From assembly GCF_051020515.1 (NCBI RefSeq), contig NZ_CP194857.1, positions 3,906,001-3,970,000 on the forward strand: a DNA stretch of 64,000 bases. The letters are read 5' to 3'. The stretch comes from CALKWS01 sp051020515. GTDB taxonomy: Bacteria; Actinomycetota; Actinomycetes; Actinomycetales; Beutenbergiaceae. Shown one piece after another: positions 8,775-18,327 of this stretch. Position 1 is the first letter of the stretch. The number at the start of each line of letters is the position of its first letter. A program made the position numbers and the translations under genes. The notes beneath the pieces are model-generated. The model had not been told where the DNA came from, searched no databases, and saw only the letters and a list, made by a program, of their open reading frames with translations.

Positions 8775-10221
8775 CGGGGCGTCCCCAGTCCTGTGACCGC
8801 ATCGATGAACGCCTCGCCGCGGGCCGCGTAGGAGTCGAACTGATCCTGGGAGGCACACGCAGGGGCGAGCAGCACGACATCGCCCTGGCGGGCCAGATCG
8901 GCGGCATGTCGGACGGCACGGTGCATAGGTTCAGTCTCACCAGCGGGCACCACGACTCGCGGGAGGTGCGGCGCGTGTCGGTCGAGTGCGGCAACGATCG
9001 GGGCCGGATCGGTGCCGATGACGACGACGGCGCGCAGCCGGTCTGCGCTGCCGGCGACCAGGGGACCGAGGTCGGCGTCCTTGGCCAACCCACCGGCGAT
9101 CCAGATCCCGCGCCCGGGCGGCAGCGCACTGAGCGATGCGGCCGCGGCGTCGGGGTTGGTGGCCTTGGAGTCGTTGACGTAGCGAACGCCCGCGTGGCTG
9201 CCAACCTCCTGGATGCGGTGCGCACCGGGCGCCAGCGCGCGCAGGCCCGCGCTGATGTGCTCCGGGGCGACGTCGGCGGCCAGCGCGAGGGCCGCGGCGG
9301 CCAGCGCGTTGGCGACCAGGTGACCCGGTACCGGCGGGCCGCCGAGGTGGGCCAGGTCGGCCAGGGTGGCCAGTTCCTGGGCGTGGGTGCGCCGGCCCGG
9401 GGTGAACGCCCGGTCGGCGAGCACGTCCTCGACCAGCCCGAGCTGACCCAGGGCCGGCACGTTCAGGGTGAACCCCACCGCGCGGGCGCCTTCGGCGACG
9501 TCGGCTGCGGCCACCATGTCCCGGGTGGCGTCGTCGTGTGCGTTGTAGATGCAGGCGGCGGTGGTGCGCTGGTAGATCCGGGCCTTGTCCGCGGCATAGT
9601 TCTGCGGGCTGCCGTGCCAGTCCAGGTGGTCCGCGGACAGGTTCAGGCACGCACTGGCCAGCGGCGCGAGGGTGTGGGTGTAGTGCAACTGGAAACTCGA
9701 CAGTTCCACCGCCAGGGCGTCCAGGGTGGTCCCGGCGGCGCGGGCACCGAGCACCGTGGTCACGATCGGGTCACCCACGTTCCCCACCGCCGGGGCGTTG
9801 CGTCCTGCGGCGGCCAGCATCGAGGCGAGCATGCTCACCGTGGTGGTCTTGCCGTTCGTTCCGGTCAGCGCCAACCACGGCACCCCCGGCGGGCACAACC
9901 GCCAGGCCAGCTCGACCTCGCTCCAGACCGGCACCCCCCTCTGCTCGCCGTCTGCAGCAGGGGGTTGTGCGGTGGCAGTCCCGGGGAGGCGATCAGCACC
10001 TCCGGCTTCTCCTCCAGGGCCCGCTGGGCCAGCCCGGGCCAGTCCTGCCCGGTGAACACCATCACCCCGGCGGGCAGTGGTGCGGCGCCGGCCACCTCCG
10101 GACGGGAATCGACCGCGCTGACCCGGGCTCCGACGTCGTGCAGTGCCTGCACGGACGCAACGCCGCTGATCCCCAGCCCGGCCACCAGGACGCGCGCACC
10201 GGAGAGCTCGGCAGCCTCCAT
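8771..10221 (-). CDS. murD: UDP-N-acetylmuramoylalanine--D-glutamate ligase (one frameshift)
   Basis: Cytoplasmic ligase adding D-glutamate to UDP-MurNAc-L-Ala. The N-terminal domain reads MEAAELSGARVLVAGLGISG to NPLLQTASRGG in one frame, then the ligase continues at GVPVWSEVELAWRL in another, with the P-loop TGTNGKTTT, DHLDWHG and VNDSKATNPDAA. The break is at a run of six C (9934-9939, plus strand): one extra base there restores a continuous 483-residue MurD. Since murD is essential, a homopolymer undercall is far likelier than inactivation. The ATG start is 2 bases after the mraY stop; the stop overlaps the ftsW start. Confidence 0.92.
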
Positions 10222-10223
10222 CG

Positions 10224-11309
10224 CTATCCGACGACCCACTCGGCGTAGAAGATGCCCAGACCCACACAGACGAACAGTGCCGCGATGATCCAGAACCGGA
10301 TCACGATCGTCACCTCACCCCAACCCATGAGTTCGAAGTGGTGGTGCAGCGGGGCCATCTTGAACACACGTTTACCGGTGAGTTTGAACCAGCCGATCTG
10401 GATCACGTCCGACATCACGATCAGCACGAAGAGCCCACCGATGATCGCGGCCAGCACCTCGGTGCGGGTCAGGATGGACAGCCCGGCCAGCGCACCGCCC
10501 AGGGCGAGGGATCCGGTGTCGCCCATGAAGATCTTCGCCGGTGAGGCGTTCCACCATAGGAACCCGAAGCAGGCCCCCACGATGGCGGCGGCGATGATGG
10601 ACAGGTCGCGCGGGTCGCGGACCTCATAACACCGCGACGCCACCTGGGAGAGCACCTGGCAGCTCTGGTTGGACTGCCAGACCGCCACCACCACGTAGGC
10701 ACCGAAGACCAGCATCGACACACCGGTGGCCAGTCCGTCCAGACCGTCGGTGAGGTTGACCGCGTTCGACCAGGCGGTGATGAGGAAGTTGGCCCACAGC
10801 ACGAACAGGATCAGTCCCACCCCCGCGCCCAGGAAGGCCAGGTCCAGGGCCGAGATGTCGCGGGTGAAGGAGATCTCGGTGGAGGCCGGGGTGCGGTACC
10901 GCTCGTTCGGGAACTGCAGGACCAGGACCGCGAACGTGACACCGATGGCGCCCTGGCCGATCATCTTCCACAGCGGGCTCAGCCCGAGGGAGCGCTGCCG
11001 GCTGATCTTGGTGAAGTCGTCGGCGAAGCCGATCACGCCCAGACCGACCATGAGGAACAACAGCAGCAGACCGGAGACATTCGGCGGACGGCCCGCCACC
11101 AGGTTCGCCACCGCGTAGCCGATCACCGTGGCTGCGATGATCACCACCCCGCCCATGGTGGGCGTGCCACGCTTGGTGAAGTGCGCGGTGGGGCCGTCCT
11201 GCCGGATGAACTGGCCGTATTCGCGCTTGACGAGGAACCGGATGAACAGCGGTGTGCCCAGCAGGGACACCAGCATCGCCACGGCACCCGCGGACAGGAC
11301 GGCGATCAT
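10224..11309 (-). CDS. mraY: Phospho-N-acetylmuramoyl-pentapeptide transferase MraY
   Basis: Polytopic membrane enzyme transferring phospho-MurNAc-pentapeptide to undecaprenyl phosphate to give lipid I. The 361-residue product has about ten membrane segments and the catalytic motifs: GFADDFTK on the first cytoplasmic loop, NLTDGLDGLATG, the Mg-binding MGDTGSLALGG and the histidine cluster PLHHHFELMG. The frame is open further upstream through the murF tail, but homology starts at the ATG that forms an ATGA overlap with the murF stop. Confidence 0.97.
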   Translation of the reverse strand: MIAVLSAGAVAMLVSLLGTPLFIRFLVKREYGQFIRQDGPTAHFTKRGTPTMGGVVIIAATVIGYAVANLVAGRPPNVSGLLLLFLMVGLGVIGFADDFTKISRQRSLGLSPLWKMIGQGAIGVTFAVLVLQFPNERYRTPASTEISFTRDISALDLAFLGAGVGLILFVLWANFLITAWSNAVNLTDGLDGLATGVSMLVFGAYVVVAVWQSNQSCQVLSQVASRCYEVRDPRDLSIIAAAIVGACFGFLWWNASPAKIFMGDTGSLALGGALAGLSILTRTEVLAAIIGGLFVLIVMSDVIQIGWFKLTGKRVFKMAPLHHHFELMGWGEVTIVIRFWIIAALFVCVGLGIFYAEWVVG

Positions 11310-12709
11310 CGGGCTCGTTCCAACGCCTCGACCACCCGCCACAACTGCTCTCCGTTGGATGCCTTGACCAGCATCACGTCCCCGGAGCGCAGGTACCGGC
11401 GCAGCATGGCCACCGCCTCCGAGACCCCACTGGCCCGCTGCACTCCGCCGGTGCATCCCGGCCGCCAGCGCTCCGGTGGCCAGCGGGCGGGCCTCCTCCG
11501 CCACGGCGATCAGGCGGTCCACTCCCACCTGCACGGCGAAGGCACCGACTGCTTCGTGCTCGGCGGCCGAGTCCGGTCCGAGTTCGCGCATCGGGCCCAG
11601 CACCGCCACCGCCCGCCCCCGGACCCGGCCGCCATCTGGCTCAGGGAGCGCAACGCCGCCCGCATCGAGTCCGGGTTCGCGTTATAGGCGTCGTCGATGA
11701 TCGTGACCCCGGCGTCGCTGCGTTGCACGTGCATCCGGTGCGGACTGCGGGCGGACGCCGAACCGAGCGCGGTCGCGATCTGCTCCGCGTCTACTCCGAG
11801 TTCGTACGCCACCGCTGCCGCGGCCAGGGCGTTGGAGACCTGATGGAGGCCGTACAGAGTCAGTTGCACCGGGTGTGCCTGCCCGTGCAGGTGCAGCGTG
11901 AAGCGCGCCCGCCCCTGATCATCGGTGCCGATCTGCTCGGCGCGGACCTGCGCATCACCTCCGGTGCCGAAGAACACGGTCCTGCGCCCGGCCGCGTCAG
12001 GTGCCATCGCGGCCACCCGCGCGTCGTCGGCGTTCAGGACCGCCACGCCGTCGGCTCGCATGTTCTGCACGAGTTCGGCCTTGGCCCGGGCGACCGCCCC
12101 GATATCGCCGAAACCATCAAGGTGAGCCCGGCCGACGGCGAGCACCACCGCGATGTCCGGTGCTGCGATCGAGGTCAGGTAGGTCAGGTTCCCCGGTGCA
12201 TCGGCCCCCATCTCCAGCACCAGCGCGGCGGTGTTCTCCGTGGCGCGCAGCACCGTCAGGGGCAGGCCGATCTCATTGTTGTAGGAGCCCACCGGGGCGA
12301 TCACCTCACCACAGGTCTCCAGCACCGCCGCGAGCAGGTCCTTGGTGGAGGTCTTGCCCACCGAGCCCGTCACGCCCACCACGACCGGCGGCCGGGCGTT
12401 CTTCCGCAGCCGGGACAGCACCGCGGCGGCCAGGTCTCCCAGTGCCCTGGTGGTGTCGGCCACCACGATCTGGGCCAGCGGGGCCCGCGGCACCTCCCTG
12501 CTCACCAGGGCGGCCACCGCACCGGCCTCGGCCGCGGCGCCCAGGTAGTCGTGGCCGTCCACTCGGGCACCGCCCACCGCGACGAACAGGTCCCCCGGTC
12601 CCACCCGCCGGGAGTCGGTGACGACCCCACCGCTGACCGTGGCACCCTCATGCCCCGGGACGGTGCCGTCCACGGCGGCAGCGATCTGGGCGATCGTCAG
12701 GTCGATCAT
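11306..12709 (-). CDS. murF: UDP-MurNAc-tripeptide--D-alanyl-D-alanine ligase (two compensating frameshifts)
   Basis: Ligase adding D-Ala-D-Ala to the UDP-MurNAc tripeptide. The frame from the ATG start runs through the P-loop GSVGKTSTKD and NNEIGLPLTVL to SQMAAGSGG. It needs one added base at the C-run 11616-11620 to continue AVAVLGPMRELG, and one removed base near 11457-11459 to finish SEAVAMLRRYLRSGDVMLVKASNG and end VVEALERAR. The corrected length is 467 residues, normal for MurF. The true stop overlaps mraY as ATGA, which confirms the corrected C-terminal frame. Both breaks are probably assembly errors because the gene is essential. Confidence 0.9.
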
Positions 12710-14271
12710 GAGGCGGTCGGGTGCTGCACTCGTTCGGCCATCGCCTTGCGCACCTCCTGTCGGTCATCGAGGTGGTGGTCCACGCCCGCGATCTCCTGCC
12801 AGGTCTCATGTCCGCGCCCGGCTACCAGAACCGTATCCGTATCGGCGGCGAATCTGATGACACGGGCGATCGCGGCCTGTCGCGGCGCCACCTCGTACAG
12901 GTCCACCTGCCGGCCCTCCTGCTGCTCCGTGGCCAGTGCGCGCACCGCTCCGGCCATCACCTCGGCCCGGATGCCCGCCGGGTCCTCATCGTGCGGATCA
13001 TCATCGGTGATCACCACCACATCGGCACCCTGCACCGCCGCCGCGCCCATCGACGCGCGCTTGCCGCGGTCGCGGTCTCCGGTGGCACCGAAGATCACGA
13101 AGAGGCGCCCCTGCGTCCCCTGTCGCACCGCGGCCAGTGCCTGCTGGATCGCCTCGGTATTGTGCGCGAAGTCCACCAGCACCCGGGGGGCGGTGGCCAC
13201 CAGTTCCATCCGACCGGGGACCACGGCGGTCAACCCCTCCGGCAGCGCGGCGGTGATCTGCTCCGGGCTCGCCCCCACCTGCAGGGCCATCACCAACGCC
13301 ACGGCCGCATTGGCCACGTTGAACGTCCCCGGTAGGGCCACGGTGGTGCTCAGTTCCACACCGTCGGCGCTGCTCAGCGTGATCGGAGTGCCCGCGGGTC
13401 CCGGCGCGCCGGCGCTGACCTGCCAGTGGGCCGGCGCCCGGGTGGCCGAGACCGTGACGACATCGATCTCGGCCCGGGCGGCCAGTCGTCGTCCCCACTC
13501 GTCGTCGACCAGCACCACGCCGCGCCGCGCACGGCCCGGGGTGAACAGCGCAGCCTTCGCGGCGAAGTAGGACTCCATGTCGCCATGGAAGTCCAAGTGG
13601 TCCTGGGTCAGGTTGGTGAAGCCGGCCACCTCGTAGACGACTCCGTCCACCCGGTGCAGTTCCAGGGCGTGCGAGGAGACCTCCATCACCACGTCGTCCA
13701 CCCGGGAACGCACCATCTGCGCCAGCAGTTGGTGCAGCGCGGGGGCCTCCGGGGTGGTCAACCGGGCGGGAGTGCGCTCGGCGCCGATCTTGAGTTCCAC
13801 CGTCCCGATCAGGCCGGTGCTGCGACCCAGCGCAGCCAGGATGTGCTCGAGGAAGTAGGTGGTGGTGGTCTTGCCGTTGGTCCCGGTCACCGCGTAGGTG
13901 CCCAACCGCCGGGAGGGATGCCCGTAGATCCATGAGGCCACCTGGCCCAGGACCGCGCGCGGATCCTGGGCCACCAGCACCGGCACGGCGATCTCCTGCC
14001 CGGTGAGCAGGTCCGCTCCCGCGGCGTCGGTGAGCACACCCACCGCGCCGCCGGCCACCGCGGCGGCAGCGAAGCGCGCACCGTGAGCCCGCGCACCCGG
14101 GAGCGCAGCGAACAGCTCACCCGGACCGGTGAGCCGGTTGTCCAGGCTGACGCCGGTGACGGCGACCTCGAGGCCGGAGCCATCCTCCGGCCGGCCGCGC
14201 GCGGTCAGGCCGAAGGCCGCGGCTAGTCCGGCGAGGGTCCGCCGGGGCGGCTCAGCAGATGCAACGTTCAT
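12706..14271 (-). CDS. murE: UDP-MurNAc-tripeptide synthetase MurE (L-Lys/Orn-type motif)
   Basis: Ligase adding the third stem-peptide residue. The 521-residue product has the P-loop TGTNGKTTT (residues 129-137), EVSSHALELHRVDG, TNLTQDHLDFHG and FGATGDRDRGKR. The substrate-specificity loop reads DDPHDEDP (about 424-431) where meso-diaminopimelate ligases carry DNPR. Similar motifs occur in actinobacteria with lysine or ornithine walls, so the substrate is probably not meso-DAP; that is an inference. It overlaps murF as ATGA and starts 18 bases after the ftsI stop. Confidence 0.95.
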   Translation of the reverse strand: MNVASAEPPRRTLAGLAAAFGLTARGRPEDGSGLEVAVTGVSLDNRLTGPGELFAALPGARAHGARFAAAAVAGGAVGVLTDAAGADLLTGQEIAVPVLVAQDPRAVLGQVASWIYGHPSRRLGTYAVTGTNGKTTTTYFLEHILAALGRSTGLIGTVELKIGAERTPARLTTPEAPALHQLLAQMVRSRVDDVVMEVSSHALELHRVDGVVYEVAGFTNLTQDHLDFHGDMESYFAAKAALFTPGRARRGVVLVDDEWGRRLAARAEIDVVTVSATRAPAHWQVSAGAPGPAGTPITLSSADGVELSTTVALPGTFNVANAAVALVMALQVGASPEQITAALPEGLTAVVPGRMELVATAPRVLVDFAHNTEAIQQALAAVRQGTQGRLFVIFGATGDRDRGKRASMGAAAVQGADVVVITDDDPHDEDPAGIRAEVMAGAVRALATEQQEGRQVDLYEVAPRQAAIARVIRFAADTDTVLVAGRGHETWQEIAGVDHHLDDRQEVRKAMAERVQHPTAS

Positions 14272-14289
14272 GCTCCTAGTATCGATGCC

Positions 14290-16066
14290 TCAGGAGTCTT
14301 CTGGTCGCAACGGGTACAGGTCGGGCTCCTCGGTGGAGGGCGCCACGCCCAGGTGCTGCAGGCTGAACTCGGTCACGTCGTGGAAGACCGGGGCTGCCAC
14401 GAGCGAACCGTAGATCCCGGAGGGTTGGGCAACCACCACACCGACGGCGATCTCCGGCGCCTCGGCCGGTGCCACGCCCACGAAGGAGGCCACCCGGTGG
14501 CTCAGCCCGCCCCGTCCATCGGAGGTCTCGGCGGTACCGGTCTTGCCCGCCACCCGGTACCCGTCGATGGCCGCCCGCACCCCGGTGCCGCCCTCGTGCA
14601 CGGTGGACTCCAGCATCCGGATCATCTGCTCGCTGCTCTCCGGGGAGACCACCTGCACCGGCTCCTCGTCCTGGAGTTCCTCGTACGCCCCCTCACACGT
14701 GTAGCCCTCGATGATCCGCGGCGGGATCGCCATCCCCTGATTGGCGATGGTGGCGAACACCTGGGTGTTGGCCACCAGGTTCACGTTCACGCTCTGGCCG
14801 AACATCGTCACGTACTGGGTGCGGCCGTCCCAGTCCGAGTAGTGGTGCAGGATGCCGGCGGTCTCACCGGGAAGGCCCATCCCGGTTCGCTCACCCCATC
14901 CCATGTTCCGCATGTACTCGAACCGCGTCTGGTTCGACATCTCGACCCGATCAGCACCGTGGAGGTGTTCGCCGACTCCGCCAGCACCCCGGTGGTGGTC
15001 AGCACCTGGTCAGGGTGCTCGGTGTGGTCGGTGAAGGTCTGACCGTTGGGCATGGTGTGCCGGTAGGGGTTCTCGATCGGCGAGGTCGGAGTGACCACTC
15101 CTTCCTCCAGCGCCGACAGCACGGTGAGGACCTTGCCGGTCGAACCGGGGTCGTAGGCATTCTGCACCGAACGGGCACCGCGGCTGTCCTCGGGGGTGTC
15201 CATCGGGGAGTTGGGGTCCACCGCGTGGGAGTCGGCCAGCGCCAGGATGCGCCCGGTGCCCACCTCGACCACCACGACCGCACCCCAGGCGGCACTCCAG
15301 GTGTCCACCGATTCGTCGATCACCTGCTGGGCATGCCATTGCAGATCGGTGTCGATGGTCAGGTGGACATCACAGCCCGGGACCGCCGGGGTGGAGGACT
15401 GCGCGCCGGTGGGGATCACCTGCCCGCGGGCCCCGATCTCCACCTCGCTGGAACCCGGGGTGCCCAGCAGCCGGGAGTTGAGGGTCGACTCGATCCCGGC
15501 GGCGCCATCGCCCTCGTCGTTGACCCAGCCGAGAATGTTCCCGGCCGTGTTCCCGGCCGGGTAGACGCGCTGGCTGGTGCGCTCGGCGGTAATGCCGTTC
15601 ACCCCGAGGCTGGCGATCGCCTGCCAGGTTTCCGGTGTGGCATTGCGCAGGAGTCGGTGGTAGCCGTTGTCCCCGACCAGTTCCGCTCCGAGTTCGGCAC
15701 GGTCGCGATCCAGCAACGGGGCCAGCACCCTCGCCGCCGCCGCGGCACCACGGCTGACGATCTCACCGTCCTCATCGCGGAGCACGAAGGACGGGATCTG
15801 GCGCAGATCGGCGACGATGTCGAAGGTGTCGGCGCTGGTGGCCAGCACCGTGCCGTGGGCATCGACCACGTCTCCGCGCGGTGCCGGAATGATCTGGGTG
15901 TGGGTGCGCTCCTCCCGGGCGGTCTGGGCCAGGGCGGGCCCGCGATCACCTGGATGTAGACCAGCCGGACACCGAACAGCAGCACCACGATCAGGATCGC
16001 GGCGAGGATGATGTTCTGTCGGCGCACCGGTGCCCCGACACCGGTCATCGGCGTCGGCCCGGCCAT
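14290..16066 (-). CDS. ftsI: Septal peptidoglycan transpeptidase FtsI / PBP3 (two frameshifts)
   Basis: Class B penicillin-binding protein crosslinking septal peptidoglycan with FtsW. The N-terminal membrane segment is IILAAILIVVLLFGVRLVYI, then the PBP dimer domain, the active-site SxxK as YDPGSTGKVLTV, the SxN as ESANTS and the KTG box as VAGKTGTAE. Two single-base losses, near 15936-15941 (after QVIAGP) and near 14937-14945 (after STVLIGS), split it into three frames. Restoring both gives 592 residues. The start overlaps the ftsL stop by one base (TGATG). No PASTA domains. It is essential, so errors in the sequence are likelier than real damage. Confidence 0.92.
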
Positions 16067-16468
16067 CAGTCCGAACCGACCAGCTCAGCCGCCGGGCCGG
16101 CGATCGCGCCATCCTCGAGCCGCAGGTAACTGGTCCCTTCGCCCCGCTCCATCCCCAGTTCGGCCGCCGCCGCGGCCAACGCTGCCGGGGCTCCGCGCCG
16201 CTCCACCTGCTGGGTGAGGAACTGCTGGTGCTCGGACAACTGGGCCAGTTCGATGCGCTGCTCCCGCATCTCGTACGCGGTCGCAGCCATCGCGGTGTTG
16301 AGCAGCAGCGCCCCGAGCATCGCGCCAACCAGGATAGTCAGGCACAGCGCCACGAACGGCACGAGACTGCGCTGGTGTGCGGGCGCCCGCACGATCTGGA
16401 GCCGGGGGCGGCGGGTGGTGGTCGCCGCCGGGCCGGGCCACCGGGGCCCGCTGCGGAACTGCGCTCAT
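16066..16468 (-). CDS. ftsL: Divisome protein FtsL (one frameshift near the N-terminus)
   Basis: Small bitopic protein that activates FtsWI with its FtsB/FtsQ partners. From the ATG overlapping the rsmH stop (ATGA) it reads MSAVPQRAPVARP; removing one base near 16430-16436 continues TTTRRPRLQIVRAPAHQRS, the usual basic stretch before the membrane segment (FVALCLTILVGAMLGALLL). A periplasmic coiled coil follows (YEMREQRIELAQLSEHQQFL). The corrected length is 133 residues. A shorter start at 16392 inside the second frame would avoid the frameshift, but it loses the overlap and the conserved basic N-terminus. Confidence 0.85.
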
Positions 16469-17454
16469 GCTGGACCCTCCTGCAGATGCTTCGGCGTGGG
16501 GCGGAGCCGTTCGACGGCGCGCAGTCGTACCGAGGCCGAGCGCGGGTTGGCACGCTGTTCGGCGTCGCCGGCCGCCTCGGAGCCGCGGGTGAGAGAGCGT
16601 AGATAGGGCTCATGCCCGGGCAGTTCGGTGGGCAGATCCACGGGCGTGGAGGAGGTCAACCCGGGCCGGAAGGCGTTCTTGACCATCCGATCCTCCAGGG
16701 AGTGATAGGACAGCACCACCATCCGACCGCCCACCGCCAGCGTCTGCAGCGCACCGGGCAGCGCGGCCCGCAGCACCTCGAGTTCGGCGTTCACCGCGAT
16801 CCGCAACGCCTGGAAGGTCCGCTTTGCGGGGTTGCCACCGGTGCGCCGGGCGGCCTGGGGAATGTTCTCGCGGACGAGGTCGACCAGTTCGCCGCTGCGC
16901 TGCAGCGGCTCGGTCCGACGACGGCGCACGATCGCCGCAGCGATACGGCCGGCGAACCGCTCCTGGCCGTAGTCGGAGAGGATCCGGCGCAGGCCGGCCT
17001 CGTCCTCCTCCGCGAGGAGCCGGGCGGCGGTCCGTCCGGCGCTCTGGTCCATCCGCATGTCCAGTGGGGCTTCCTGGGCGTAGGAGAAACCTCGCTCGGC
17101 GCGGTCCAACTGCAAGGAGGAGACGCCGAGATCGAACAACAGCCCCTGGACCGGTCCGTGGCTCCGCTCGGCCAGGACTGCCGGGATCTGGTCATACACG
17201 GCGTGTACCGGCTCGAACCGGTCGCCGAAGGCGGCCAGGCGCTGCCCTGCCAACGCCAGTGCCTGCTGGTCGCGGTCGATCCCGATCAGGCGCAGACCCG
17301 GATGGCGACGCAACAGCACCTCGCTGTGGCCGCCCATCCCGAGGGTGGCATCCACAGCGAGCGCACCGGGCGCGTCCAGCGCTGGGGCCAGCAGTTCGGC
17401 GCAGCGGTCGGCAAGGACGGGCGCGTGCAGTGCGCCGATCGGCTTGCTGATCAT
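16465..17454 (-). CDS. rsmH: 16S rRNA (cytosine1402-N4)-methyltransferase RsmH
   Basis: SAM-dependent enzyme methylating C1402 of 16S rRNA in the decoding centre. The 329-residue product begins HAPVLADRCAELL, has the SAM-binding VDATLGMGGHSEVLL, then LLFDLGVSSLQLDRAERGFSY and FQALRIAVNAELEVL, and VVLSYHSLEDRMVK near the C-terminus. I chose the ATG preceded by GAGGACG; the frame is open another 49 codons upstream without homology. It follows mraZ with a 143-base gap and overlaps ftsL. Confidence 0.96.
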   Translation of the reverse strand: MISKPIGALHAPVLADRCAELLAPALDAPGALAVDATLGMGGHSEVLLRRHPGLRLIGIDRDQQALALAGQRLAAFGDRFEPVHAVYDQIPAVLAERSHGPVQGLLFDLGVSSLQLDRAERGFSYAQEAPLDMRMDQSAGRTAARLLAEEDEAGLRRILSDYGQERFAGRIAAAIVRRRRTEPLQRSGELVDLVRENIPQAARRTGGNPAKRTFQALRIAVNAELEVLRAALPGALQTLAVGGRMVVLSYHSLEDRMVKNAFRPGLTSSTPVDLPTELPGHEPYLRSLTRGSEAAGDAEQRANPRSASVRLRAVERLRPTPKHLQEGPA

Positions 17455-17597
17455 CGAACGTCCTCGCTGCTGGCACTGATCCTGAGGTGGTCGGAGGCCC
17501 CTCCGCCGTCCGACCAGGACTCCCGCCGCCCGATCTGGCGCCGGGGAAGTGCGCCAGAGTCGCGGTGAGAGACCAAGTGGGACGGAGTCGGACCCGA

Positions 17598-18025
17598 TCA
17601 CAGGCCGGGGACCACCTCCTCGGTGAGTTCGGCGAATGCCTGCTCGGAGGCGGCCAGGTACTCGGTCCAGGAGGTTGAGTCCCAGATCTCGATCTTCGAT
17701 CCGGCGCCGATGACCGCCAGTTCGCGCCCGAGCCCGGCGTACTTGCGCAACACCGGCGGAACGGTCAGGCGGCCCTGCTTGTCCGGGATCTCGTCGGAGG
17801 CTCCGGAGAGCAGGATCCGCTGGAAGTCCCGGGCCTGCTTGGACGTCAGGGACGCCGACTGCATCTGGGCGTGCACCCGCTCGAACTCCGCGCGCGGGAA
17901 CCCGTACAGGCAGCGCTCCTGGCCCCGGGTGAGCACGATGCCCGGGCCAGCGCCTCCCGGAACTTCGCGGGCAGGATCAGGCGGCCCTTGTCGTCGAGCC
18001 TGGGTTCGTAAGTCCCGAGGAACAT
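17598..18025 (-). CDS. mraZ: Transcriptional regulator MraZ (one frameshift)
   Basis: AbrB-like double-SpoVT domain regulator binding repeats upstream of its own operon. The first half starts MFLGTYEPRLDDKGRLILPA (first DNA-binding half) up to FREALA; one added base at about 17944-17950 continues GIVLTRGQERCLYGFPRAEF and the second half (DEIPDKQGRLTVPPVLRKYA). The corrected length is 142 residues, normal for MraZ. A 46-residue N-terminal extension in the second frame has no homology and is rejected. It heads the dcw cluster and has three operator repeats upstream. Confidence 0.9.
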
Positions 18026-18327
18026 GTGCCACCCCCAACCCTCCCTACTAGTCCGGATTCCCCCACATTACTCCACTTTCCTCCACCGTCAATCGCAACG
18101 CACGCGTTTTGCGCAGGAGTTCCTACTATTTCTGCAGGTCAGGGCCGTGGTGCGATGTGGAGTAGATTCCTCAGCAGCGGGCCCTTCAGACCGTGATTGC
18201 GTGGTGGATCCCTACCCCGGCAGGCTGTTTCCCGCCGAGTGCGGCCACACGCGGGACCACGGTGGAGCGAAGTGGAGAATCTGCAGACCCGTGGGCGCCG
18301 GAGCCGCGCAGGACGTACCCTCGGACC
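18026..18327. promoter_or_regulatory. Divergent control region between mraZ and the MoxR gene
   Basis: About 300 bases with no convincing gene on either strand. The mraZ-proximal half is relatively AT-rich and carries the MraZ boxes listed separately. The half next to the MoxR gene is GC-rich and shows no clear promoter pair that I could identify. It must contain the dcw operon promoter reading left and the promoter of the MoxR-DUF58-transglutaminase operon reading right. Confidence 0.6.
18061..18086 (-). promoter_or_regulatory. MraZ operator: three direct hexamer repeats
   Basis: On the minus strand GTGGAG occurs at 18081-18086 and 18071-18076 and GTGGGG at 18061-18066. The three share an exact 10-base period with AT-rich spacers (GAAA, TAAT). 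This matches known actinobacterial MraZ boxes of the AAAGTGGAG type. They lie 36-61 bases upstream of the mraZ start, suited to autoregulation of the dcw operon. Confidence 0.85.

Noticed and set aside
6301..9225. Single 974-codon open frame covering murG and the region upstream
   Set aside because: Only the murG part has homology; the rest is a GC-rich shadow of ftsW and murD.
9934..9939. Programmed -1 frameshift in murD at a G run
   Set aside because: Nearly 20 similar breaks occur in unrelated genes of the window, no stimulatory structure is evident, and murD is not known to use recoding.
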